The notes below the pieces were generated by a model. That model made no database searches. It saw nothing but the letters and a program-made list of their open reading frames with translations, and had not been told where the DNA came from. Shown here piece by piece: positions 13,735-26,000 of a DNA stretch of 64,000 nucleotides; within the stretch, counting starts at the first letter, position 1; each line of letters starts with the position of its first letter. Source of the DNA: Pteria penguin (Eukaryota > Mollusca > Bivalvia > Pterioida > Pteriidae). Position numbers and translations under genes: made by a program. Location: the NCBI GenBank assembly GCA_035048485.1, contig CM068586.1:29435849-29499848 (forward strand). Reading direction: 5' to 3'.

Positions 13735-16700
13735 GCTTATTTCTCCTGTGTGCATGCTCTCATTGGTCAAACAGGGGAGGTTTACTTATCCTGGGCACTG
13801 GTCTCAACAACAGCAGAGGCACATGGTCTAACTAGTCAAACAGCAGAGGCTTATTTCTCCTGAGCATCCAGTATCACTAGTGAGACAAGGCAGACTTGCT
13901 TCTCCTGGGCATCTGGTCTCATCGGTCACACGGGGAAGGCTTAAGTCTCCTGGGCATCTGGTCTCACCGGTCACACGGGGAAGGCTTAAGTCTCCTGGAC
14001 ATCTGGTCTCACTAGTCCAACAGGAAAGGCTTAAGTCTCTTGGACATCCAGTCTCACTAGATCAACAGGAAAGGCTTAAGTCTCCTGGACATCCAGTCTG
14101 ACTAGATCAACAGGAAAGGCTTACGTCTCCTGGACATCCAGTCTCACTAGTCCAACAGGAAAGGCTTAAGTCTCCTGGACATCCGGTCTCGCTAGATCCA
14201 ACAGGAAAGGCTTACGTCTCCTGGACATCCAGTCTGACTAGATCAACAGGAAAGGCTTACGTCTCCTGGACATCCAGTCTGACTAGATCAACAGGAAAAG
14301 CTTACGTCTCTTGGACATCCAGTCTCACTAGTCCAACAGGAAAGGCTTACGTCTCTTGGACATCCAGTCTCACTAGATCAACAGGAAAGGCTTACGTCTC
14401 CTGGACATCCAGTCTCACTAGATCAACAGGGAAGGCTTACGTCTCCTGGACATCCAGTCTGACTAGATCAACAGGGAAGACTTACGTCTCCTGGATATCC
14501 AGTCTCACTAATCCAACAGGAAAGGCTTAAGTCTCCTGGACATCCGGTCTCACTAGATCAACAGGAAAGGCTTACGTCTCCTGGACATCCAGTCTCACTA
14601 GATCAACAGGAAGAGCTTACGTCTCCTGGACATCCGGTCTCACTAGTCCAACAGGAAAGGCTTACGTCTCCTGGACATCCAGTCTCACTAGATCAACAGG
14701 AAGAGCTTACGTCTCCTGGACATCCGGTCTCACTAGTCCAACAGGAAAGGCTTACGTCTCCTGGACATCCAGTCTTACTAGATCAACAGGAAAGGCTTAC
14801 GTCTCTTGGACATCCAGTCTCACTAGTCCAACAAGAAAGGCTTACGACTCCTGGACATCCGGTCTCACTAGATCAACAGGAAAGGCTTACGTCTCCTGGA
14901 CATCCAGTCTCACTAGTCCAGCAGGAAAGGCTTACGTCTCTTGTACATCCAGTCTCACTAGATCAACAGGAAAGGCTTACGTCTCTTGGACATCCAGTCT
15001 CACTAGATCAACAGGAAAGGCTTACGTCTCCTGGACATCCGGACTCACTAGTCCAACAGGAAAGGCTTACGTCTCCTGGACATCCAGTGTCACTAGATCA
15101 ACAGGGAAGGCTTACGTCTCCTGGACATCCAGTCTCACTAGTCCAACAGGAAAGGCTTACATCTCCTGGACATCCAGTCTCACTAGTCCAACAGGGAAGG
15201 CTTACGTCTCCTGGACATCCAGTCTGACTAGATCAACAGGGAAGGCTTACGTCTCCTGGACATCCAGTCTCACTAGATCAACAGGAAAGGCTTACGTCTC
15301 CTGGACATCCAGTTTCACTAGATCAACAGGAAAAGCTTACGTCTCTTGGACATCCAGTCTGACTAAATCAACAGGAAAGGCTTACGTCTCCTGGACAACC
15401 AGTCTCACTAGATTAACAGGAAAAGCTTACGTCTCCTGGACATCCAGTCTCACTAGTCCAACAGGAAAGGCTTACGTCTCCTGGACATCCAGTCTCTCTA
15501 GTCCAACAGGAAGAGCTTACGTCTCCTGGACATCCAGTCTCACTAGTCCAACAGGAAAGGCTTACGTCTCCTGGACATCCAGTCTCACTAGATCATAGGA
15601 AAGGCTTACGTCTCCTGGACATCCAGTCCCACTAGTCCAACAGGAAAGGCTTACGTCTCCTGGATATCCAGTCTCACTTGTCCAACAGGAAAGGCTTAAG
15701 TCTCCTGGACATCCAGTCTCACTAGATCAACAGGAAAGGCTTACGTCTCTTGGACATCCAGTCTCACTAGATCAACAGGGAAGGCATACGTCTCCTGGAC
15801 ATCCAGTCTCACTAGATCAACAGGAAAAGCTTACGTCTCCTGGACATCTAGTCTCACTAGTCCAACAGGAAAGGCTTACGTCTCCTGGACATCCAGTCTG
15901 ACTAGATCAACAGGGAAGGCTTACGTCTCCTGGACACCCAGTCTCACTAGATCAACAGGAAAGGCTTACGTCTCCTGGACATCCAATCTCACTAGATCAA
16001 CAGGAAAGGCTTACGTCTCCACGACATCCAGTCTCACTAGTCCAACAGGAAAGGCTTACGTCTCCTGGACATCCGGTCTCACTAGATCAACAGGAAAGGC
16101 TTACGTCTCCTGGACATCCAGTCTCACTAGATCAACAGGAAAGGCTTACGTCTCCTGGACATCCAGTCTCACTAGTCCAACAGGAAAGGCTTACGTCTCC
16201 TGGACATCCAGTCTCACTAGTCCAACAAGAAAGGCTTACGTTTCCTGGACATCCAGTGTCACTAGATCAAAAGGGAAGGCTTACGTCTCCTGGACATCCG
16301 GTCTCACTAGATCAAAAGGGAAGGTTTACGTCTCCTGGACATCCGGTCTCACTAGATCAACAGGAAAGGCTTACGTCTCCTGGACACCTTATCTTTCTAG
16401 CCAAACAGGATACATTTATATCTCCAGGACACGTGACCCTCTAGCTAATCATCAAACATTAATTAACAGGTGTAGCATACTTCTCCTGGTTACCTGAATT
16501 CATTAGCCACAGGAGAGTTTACTTTCTGTTGGGCATCTGGTCTCACAGACCATGCAGGAGTAGCCTACTTCACTGGGGCATCTGGTGTAACTAGCAAAAC
16601 AGAAGAAGCTAATTTCTCCTTGGTGCATTGTCTTACTAATCCTAACGAGAGAAGTCCACTTCTCCTGGGCACCTGAATTCATTAACCAAACACGAGAGTT

Positions 16701-16890
16701 TACATTCTATGGGCACCTGGTCCCATAAAACCATCCAGGTGAAGCTTACTTCTATACGGCACCTGGTGTAACAAGCCAAACAGGAGAAGCTTATTTTTCC
16801 TTGGTTCATTGCATCACTAGTCCAACATGAGAAGTTCACTTTCCCTGGGCACCCGATTTCACTAGCGATACTGGAGAGGCGTTGTTCTAA
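13735..16890. repeat. 45-bp minisatellite, about 60 copies plus decayed flanks
   Basis: The core unit has AGGAAAGGCTTACGTCTCCT, then GGACATCCAGTCTCACTAG and ATCAACAGG or TCCAACAGG. The regular array covers about 13.77-16.44 kb. More diverged units (CTTCTCCTGGGCACCTG..) continue to about 16.89 kb, and the left edge is also diverged. Two main unit types, CTAGATCAAC and CTAGTCCAAC, are interleaved, and many units differ by one base. The 15-codon period opens frames on both strands, but TAG and TAA codons interrupt them. No protein is called. Confidence 0.96.
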
Positions 16891-18760
16891 TGTGTTCCCA
16901 GTCTCGTCTCTAATTTCAGGGGAACATGTATGTTCAGTGTAATGAGTATCTCGGTTATAAGCACTTCCCAAGAAATACCTAGAAATATTAAAATATTGTA
17001 GCAAATCTAAATAATCAGTCAATAAGTTTGAACTCTTCAGTCAGTAAGTTTGCATGTTTTTTACATCATTAATTAATGATATTATTTAAATCGTGATATT
17101 TTGTAATGAAAATGTTCAGTATAAGACAGTATGTATTTATATATACAACACAATATGAGGACTCCACTAAATCTTCTCTCTGTCTACCTCTTTAATTGTC
17201 GTCCATTATTTACACAAGTTCCGGTCTCCTCTAGCCTTGTCATGCAAGCAGTTCTCCGTAGATGATGGTGACCGTTGTTTCTTCATCAATAATAGATAAT
17301 GTCCTTTTTAATGGATCGTTCTTAATCATTTCTCGTATCAATTTACCAAAGCCATTATTAAAATGGAAATGAAAAATTGCTCTCTCGAGGCATACTATTG
17401 GTCAATCAATCAATATCGGACAAGCGTTATGTAATTTCACTCGGCAATATAGAAAGGACAAGGCCGTGACGACAATACATGCCACATTGACTTGTTTTTC
17501 GAGCATAGCATTATACTTATTGCCATTTTCTATGTATAATTAAAATACTGTTGTTCTGGCGTATGGCCGCACCTTATTGTAGGAAAACAATGTGAGCTAT
17601 TTCAGTTTGCACTTATAAATATTGCAGTTTTTTTAATTATTAACGCACTCTATATTTACCGACTTTGAACAACGACTCGAACATTTCAATAATTTTTTAA
17701 ATTAAAATTGTAAAGTAGAAATTGACTGAGGCACTCGAAATTACGTATCGTGTAGGATATTCATTTATCACTGGGACAGAAGTGAAAGCAAGTCTTCGGG
17801 AGAAGTTAGCGTCTTCTGTTTGGTTAGCCACATCTGTCATAAATGCCTAGAACATACAGACGCTAGAAGATATGTCAACAGCATGTGTAACGTGACAGTG
17901 GACTAACGCTGCATAGAAATACATATCAGTATACACAAACTCAGACCGCCGAATTGTATAAATATGATTATCATTGCACACTGCTATCATACATATTACA
18001 AAAACATTACCTCTGACAGTATGAACTCATATTATAATATATAAAGCATAATACAATATTTTAGATATATGTGACAGAATCATATGTTAGTTCCAAAAGG
18101 AGTAGATAAAAACACACCACAAAATGGAGGAAACCCCTCCCCCCAACTATAAAAAAACCAAAACAAAACAACAACAACAAATCCAAACAAAACAAAATAA
18201 CCCCCTCCACTTTTCTATACAAAAACTGCTCTGTCAAAGAAATTGATGACAAAGACTAAACTAGGTTTTACGGGAACAAGAAACGTTTTGATTTTCTTAT
18301 ATACTCTGACCTCTGTCGGATTTTAAGCGCTATTTAATGTGATGTGGTTTACATGGTTTCTGAACCAGGTCCTTTGATCCATGGTTGAGCTGAGCATTTT
18401 CGTCTTCACTATGGACTGTCTGAAGTATATACATTTAATCTGTTATTTTTTTGGACTTTGTTTTGGGAAATACGAGGTTTCGTCATTAAACATCACTGAA
18501 GAGACATTATGCGTAGAGGTGTGCTTACGTACACATATTTCTAGCATAGGTGCCGACAGAAAGCATTCATCAATGAACATTTCTATGAAATTGTCTGTTG
18601 CGAATGTCGGAATGAAAAAGATATTTGTTACCTCAAAACATAAAACCAGTTTACTTGATAAATAAAAGCCATGAACATTGCTGCTAGGAGACTGGTGATA
18701 GAATGGATGGTGGCGTTGTGCTGGACATCGTTGCAATCTCATATTTCAGTTGGAGAAGGC
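16891..18760. other. Single-copy region with one A/C-rich tract
   Basis: No exon is supported. An A/C-rich low-complexity stretch at about 18120-18210 (C-runs and CAAAACAAAA) is of the type found again near 33.1 and 60.0 kb. Overlapping open frames on both strands at 18.38-18.74 kb have no recognisable domain and are not called. Confidence 0.5.
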
Positions 18761-20738
18761 ACGATCCCAGGTCAGGGCGAGTGTGAATGCTCCCCAGTGT
18801 TTGTGACAAGGTACGATCCAAGGTCAGGGCGAGTGTGAATGCAACCCAGTGTACGTGACAAGGTACGATCCAAGGTCAGGGCGAGTGTGAATGCTCCCCA
18901 GTGTTTGTGACAAGGTACGATCCCAGGTCAGGGCGAGTGTGAATGGTCCCCAGTGTTTGTGACAAGGTACGATCCCAGGCCAGGGCGAGTGTGAATGGTC
19001 CCCAGTGTTTGTGACAAGGTACGATCCCAGGTCAGGTCAAGTGTGAATACTCGCCAGTGTACGTGACGAGATACGATCCAAGGTCAGGGCGAGTGTGAAT
19101 GCTCTCCAGTGTACGTGACGAGGTACGATCCCAGGTCAGGGCGAGTGTGAATGCTCGCCAGTGTACGTGACAAGGTACGATCCGAGGTCACCACGAGTGT
19201 GAATGCTCGCCAGTGTACGTGACGAGGTACGATCCCAGGTCAGGACGAGTGTGAATGCTCGCCAGTGTACGTGACGAGGTACGATCCCAGGTCAGGGCGA
19301 GTGTGAATGCTCGCCAGCATACGTGACAGGGTACGATCCCAGGTCGGGCGAACGTGGATGCTCGCCAGTGTACGTGACGAGGTACGATCCGAGGTCAGGG
19401 AGAATGTGAATGCTCGCCAGTGTACGTGACAAGGTACGATCCCAGGTCGAGGGGAGTATGATTGCTCGCCAGTGTTTGTGACGAGGTATGATCCGAGGTC
19501 AGGGCGAGTGTGAATGCTCGCCAGTGTATGTGACGAGGTACGATCCCAGGTCAGGGAGAGTGTGAATGCGGCCAGTGTACGTGACGAGGTACGATCCGAG
19601 GTCAGGGCGAGTGTGAATGCTCGCCAGTGTACGTGACGAGGTACGATCCGAGGTCAGGACGAGTGTGAATGTTCGCCAGTGTACGTGACAGGGCACGATC
19701 CCAGGTCGGGCGAGCGTGGATGCTCGCCAGTGTACGTGACAGGGTACGATCCCAAGTCGGGCGAGCGTGGATGCTCGCCAGTGTACGTGACAGGGTACGA
19801 TCCCAGGTCGGGCGAGCGTGGATGCTCGCCAGTGTACGTGACGAGGTACGATCCCAGGTTGGGCGAGCGTGGGTGCTCGGCAGTGTACGTGACGAGGTAC
19901 GATCCCAGGTCAAGGAGAGTGTGAATGCTCGCCAGTGTACGTGACGAGGTATGATCCGAGGTCAGGGCGAGTGTGAATGCTCGCCAGTGTACGTGACAGG
20001 GCACGATCCCAGGTCGGGCGAGCGTGGATGCTCGCCAGTGTTTGTGACGAGGTATGATCCGAGGTCATGGCGAGTGTGGATGCTCGCCAGTGTACGTGAC
20101 GAGGTACGATCCCAGGTCGGGCGAGCGTGGATGCTCGGCAGTGTACGTAACGAGGTACGATCCCAGGTCAGGGCGAGTGTGAATGCTCGCCAGTGTACGT
20201 GACGAGGTACGATCCGAGGTCAGGACGAGTGTGAATGTTCGCCAGTGTACGTAACAGGGCACGATCCCAGGTCGGGCGAGCGTTGATGCTCGCCAGTGTA
20301 CGTGACAGGGTACGATCCCAAGTCGGGCGAGCGTGGATGCTCGCCAGTGTACGTGACAGGGTACGATCCCAGGTCGGGCGAGCGTGGATGCTCGCCAGTG
20401 TACGTGACGAGGTACGATCCCAGGTCGGGCGAGCGTGGATGCTCGGCAGTGTACGTGACGAGGTACGATCCCAGGTCAAGGAGAGTGTGAATGCTCGCCA
20501 GTGTACGTGACGAGGTATGATCCGAGGTCAGGGCGAGTGTGAATGCTCGCCAGTGTACGTGACAGGGCACGATCCCAGGTCGGGCGAGCGTGGATGCTCG
20601 GCAGTGTACGTGACAGGGTACGATCCGAGGTCGGGCGAGCGTGGATGCTCGCCAGTGTACGTGACGAGGTACGATCCCAGGTCGGGCGAGCGTGGATGCT
20701 CGGCAGTGTACGTGACGAGGTACGATCCCAGGTCGAGG
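18761..20738. repeat. CpG-rich 51/52-bp minisatellite, about 38 copies
   Basis: The unit includes GAATGCTCGCCAGTGTACGT, then GACGAGGTACGATCC and AGGTCAGGGCGAGTGT. A 51-bp type (AGGTCGGGCGAGCGTGG) is common in the right half and keeps frame, giving illusory long open frames on both strands. The block starting near 19.6 kb repeats 566 bp further right (19669 to 20235, 19602 to 20168), which equals eleven mixed units. GC and CpG are far above the surrounding sequence. Confidence 0.96.
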
Positions 20739-20927
20739 TGAAGTGTGAGTAGTAGTAGTAGTAGTAATTTATTAGCAAAACCTCACATGGTTTCTATGCA
20801 TATACAAGTACAATATCAAACGAAGAATATATATACATGTATAGTGATCGTTCATTTGAAAAAGTGCATTTGGAGGAAAGACAAACATGACAATACATAT
20901 AGATTTAAAATATACAAACAATATACA
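20739..20927 (-). mobile_element. Short insertion splitting the 51/52-bp array
   Basis: An unrelated AT-rich piece starting with (AGT)n lies between the last full unit and a partial unit that resumes at 20928. Read on the minus strand it ends in AATAAATTACTACTACTACT, i.e. a body followed by a trinucleotide tail, as in the 3' ends of some non-LTR elements. It has no coding capacity and its family is unknown. Confidence 0.4.
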
Positions 20928-20985
20928 ACGATCCTTGGTCGGGGGGGAGTGTGAATGCTCGCCAGTGTACGTGACGACTGTTAAT
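20928..20985. repeat. Final 51/52-bp unit beyond the insertion
   Basis: ACGATCCTTGGTCGGGGGGG through GTGAATGCTCGCCAGTGTAC is one repeat unit, stranded by the insertion. Confidence 0.9.
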
Positions 20986-21517
20986 GGTTTTCTGGGGTTA
21001 ATCAGCAAATAATCAGCAGGATAATACTTGATGAAAAGCTCCTCATGAGTATGCTTTCCAAAAGTCTACAAAAGCCCAAATGACCATTATGAGAGAACAA
21101 TATTCCTTGATTGGAGTTGATCGTCATCAAATCACATTTAAAGATACGATCTACCATTTCATATATGCCTTGTCATCAATTATTCACCGCTATCTAGTTC
21201 CACTTTTACTATAACAATAAACATGAAAACAATAAAATCCAACCAATGTCCAGATTGACCATATTGTCTGCCTTTCCTTTTGAATAATTCATAGTAATGT
21301 GACTTATTTTGAACTTTGATTCGCAATAAAAACAATAAATCTCTTATAGAAGTTGATTACAAAGGGGTAATGATGCTATAATTTGAGTGACAGCTAATAA
21401 TCTGGTCATAACGTGTTGTAGACACATTCGGAACTGCTTGTCGTTTTCCCTCTTTCCCACTGAAATGGGCACTACCGATACTAAAACATCGTGTTTATAT
21501 CATTATGAAATCATTAT
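20986..21517. other. Single-copy AT-rich spacer
   Basis: Nothing is recognised. Confidence 0.55.
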
Positions 21518-21960
<443 letters not shown>

Positions 21961-22218
21961 GTAATCGTAATTATTACTATTATCGTAATTGTAATTATTA
22001 CGATTATATCGTGTATCTGCTTTTCTATATACAAATTCTTGTTCTATTTTATGTATTTTTATTTTGCGTTGTAAATGGTCTACACTTATTTATTGGAGAA
22101 ATCGAATATAATTGAAAAATATGGGGTTTTATAGAATTTTTAGAAAGAATATCCTCATCAATAATAGTTTTCTCCCTTATAAAAGTGATCTCACTTAAGT
22201 ATTCTCGTCTTAAAATAA

Positions 22219-22426
22219 TTATATTATATTATATTATATTATATTATATTATATTATATTATATTATATTATATTATAACATAGTATAGTATAATATACT
22301 ATAGTACAGTATAGTATAGTATAGTACACTATAGTATAGTATAGTTTAGTACACTATAGTATAACAAAGTATGCTACTCTATAGTATAGTATAGTATAGT
22401 ATAGTATAGTATAGTATAGTATAACA
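22219..22426. repeat. Pentanucleotide repeats (TATAT)n then (TATAG)n
   Basis: A clean TTATA-type run to about 22277 passes into TATAG repeats with occasional TACAC interruptions. The second motif differs from the first by one base, so it probably arose from it. Confidence 0.95.
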
Positions 22427-22926
22427 AAACGAATAAATGTACAATACAAAATATAATTAAACATATTGAAACTATATATTGTGGATGAAAATGTAAATAA
22501 GCAATAGACCAGCAATTTTCGTCTATGATACCGGTAGAAGTCATTTATATTTAAGACCCACCATATTTTCCAGTGATTTCATCTTTACATAAAGCACAAA
22601 CGTAAATGAAATGACATTTGCGGTCGTCGCAGCTGTTCATAAGATATAATACTATGCTGAGGTATTGAATGACACAACCAAAATACAATTATAAATATGG
22701 TAATAGATATTCACTCGAAAGTCACTGGATCTCAGCCACATGTGGTAACAATGATATATATGTAATAATCAACTCTCATTTTTACACTTTCTATGTTATA
22801 TTCGTTATTGAACCTTCGGATATGGCATGTTTAGTTCTCATCACTCCCGGCGACTTCAGAATTTAATGGTTTTATATCAATAATATTTTTTTTGTACTAC
22901 AGATAACTTTCCCACAATTCTTTATA
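22427..22926. other. Single-copy AT-rich spacer
   Basis: No gene or repeat family is supported. Confidence 0.55.
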
Positions 22927-22927
22927 A

Positions 22928-22966
<39 letters not shown>

Positions 22967-22970
22967 ATAC
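22927..22970. repeat. (AAAT)n microsatellite
   Basis: About eleven AAAT units. Confidence 0.97.
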
Positions 22971-23067
22971 TAGATTTTTAAGAATTAATATAAAAACATA
23001 ATCATAACAAGGCGTAATTATGATATGATGATCGTAGTCGGTTCATATACCAGACGGACAGAAGACG

Positions 23068-26000
23068 GTCTGTCTGATTAGTAGAAGTGTGATGATTATA
23101 AACAGTTGTTATATAGTATAAGTATGATGATTATAAACAGTTGTTATATAGTAAAAGTATGATGATTATAAACATTTGTTATATAGTATAAATATGATGA
23201 TTATAAACTGTTGTTATGTAGTATAAGTATGATGATTATAAACTGTTGTTATATAGTATAAGTATGATGATTATAAACAGTTGTTATATAGTATAAGTAC
23301 GATGATTATAAACAGTTGTTATATAGTATAAGTATGATGATTATAAACAGTTGCTATATAGTATAAGTATGATGATCATAAACAGTTGTTATGTAGTATA
23401 AGTATGATGATTATAAACAGTTGTTATATAGTATAAATATGATGATTATAAACTGTTGTTATATAGTATAAGTATGATGATTATAAACATTTGTTATATA
23501 GTATAAGTATAATGATTATAAACAGTTGTTATATAGTATAAGTATGATGATTATAAACTGTTGTTATGTAGTATAAATATGATGATTATGAACAGTTGTT
23601 ATGTAGTATAAGTATGATGATTATAAACAGTTGTTATATAGTATAAGTATGATGATTATAAACAGTTGTTATATAGTATAAATATGATGATTATAAACAG
23701 TTGTTATATAGTATAAGTATGATGATTATAAACTGTTGTTATGTAGTATAAATATGATGATTATAAACAGTTGTTATGTAGTATAAGTATGATGATTATA
23801 AACAGTTGTTATGTAGTATAAGTATGATGATTATAAACAGTTGTTATATAGTATAAGTATGATGATTATAAACAGTTGTTATATAGTATAAGTATGATGA
23901 TTATAAACAGTTGTTATATAGTATAAATATGATGATTATAAACTGTTGTTATATAGTATAAGTATGATGATTATAAACAGTTGTTATGTAGTATAAGTAT
24001 GATGATTATAAACAGTTGTTATATAGTATAAGTATGATGATTATAAACTGTTGTTATGTAGTATAAATATGATGATTATAAACAGTTGTTATGTAGTATA
24101 AGTATGATGATTATAAACAGTTGTTATATAGTATAAGTATGATGATTATAAACAGTTGTTATATAGTATAAGTATGATGATTATAAACAGTTGTTATATA
24201 GTATAAATATGATGATTATAAACTGTTGTTATGTAGTATAAGTATGATGATTATAAACATTTGTTATATAGTATAAGCATGATGCTTATAAACAGTTGTT
24301 ATATAGTATAAGTATGATGATTATAAACAGTTGTTATATAGTATAAGTATGATGATTATAAACTGTTGTTATGTAGTATAAGTATGATGATTATAAACAG
24401 TTGTTATATAGTATAAGTATGATGATTATAAACATTTGTTATATAGTATAAGCATGATGCTTATAAACAGTTGTTATATAGTATAAGTATGATGATTATA
24501 AACAGTTGTTATATAGTATAAGTATGATGATTATAAACAGTTGTTATGTAGTATAAGTATGATGATTATAAACAGTTGTTATATAGTATAAGTATGATGA
24601 TTATAAACTGTTGTTATTTAGTATAAATATGATGATTATAAACAGTTGTTATATAGTATAAGTATGATGATTATAAACAGTTGTTATATAGTATAAGTAT
24701 GATGATTATAAACAGTTGTTATATAGTATAAGTATGATGATTATAAACAGTTGTTATATAGTATAAGTATGATGATTATAAACTGTTGTTATGTAGTATA
24801 AATATGATGATTATAAACAGTTGTTATGTAGTATAAGTATGATGATTATAAACAGTTGTTATATAGTATAAGTATGATGATTATAAACAGTTGTTATATA
24901 GTATAAGTATGATGATTATAAACAGTTGTTATATAGTATAAATATGATGATTATAAACTGTTGTTATGTAGTATAAGTATGATGATTATAAACATTTGTT
25001 ATATAGTATAAGCATGATGCTTATAAACAGTTGTTATATAGTATAAGTATGATGATTATAAACAGTTGTTATATAGTATAAGTATGATGATTATAAACTG
25101 TTGTTATGTAGTATAAGTATGATGATTATAAACAGTGGTTATATAGTATAAGTATGATGATTATAAACATTTGTTATATAGTATAAGCATGATGCTTATA
25201 AACAGTTGTTATATAGTATAAGTATGATGATTATAAACAGTTGTTATATAGTATAAGTATGATGATTATAAACAGTTGTTATGTAGTATAAGTATGATGA
25301 TTATAAACAGTTGTTATATAGTATAAGTATGATGATTATAAACTGTTGTTATGTAGTATAAATATGATGATTATAAACAGTTGTTATGTAGTATAAGTAT
25401 GATGATTATAAACAGTTGTTATGTAGTATAAATATGATGATTATAAACAGTTGTTATATAGTATAAGTATGATGATTATAAACAGTTGTTATATAGTATA
25501 AATATGATGATTATAAACTGTTGTTATGTAGTATAAGTATGATGATTATAAACATTTGTTATATAGTATAAGCATGATGCTTATAAACAGTTGTTATATA
25601 GTATAAGTATGATGATTATAAACAGTTGTTATATAGTATAAGTATGATGATTATAAACTGTTGTTATGTAGTATAAGTATGATGATTATAAACTGTTGTT
25701 ATATAGTATAAGCATGATGCTTATAAACAGTTGTTATATAGTATAAGTATGATGATTATAAACATTTGTTATATAGTATAAGTATGATGATTATAAACAT
25801 TTGTTATATAGTATAAGCATGATGCTTATAAACAGTTGTTATATAGTATAAATATGATGATTATAAACAGTTGTTATATAGTATAAGTATGATGATTATA
25901 AACTGTTGTTATATAGTATAAGTATGATGATTATAAACAGTTGTTATATAGTATAAGTATGATGATTATAAACTGTTGTTATGTAGTATAAATATGATGA

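Noticed and set aside
18381..18742. Overlapping 94- and 99-codon frames on opposite strands
   Set aside because: No domain, splice sites or codon signal; the two strands cannot be told apart.
19602..20778. Stacked open frames of 80-116 codons on both strands
   Set aside because: All lie in the 51/52-bp array and mirror each other at +566 bp; the in-frame 51-bp unit explains them.
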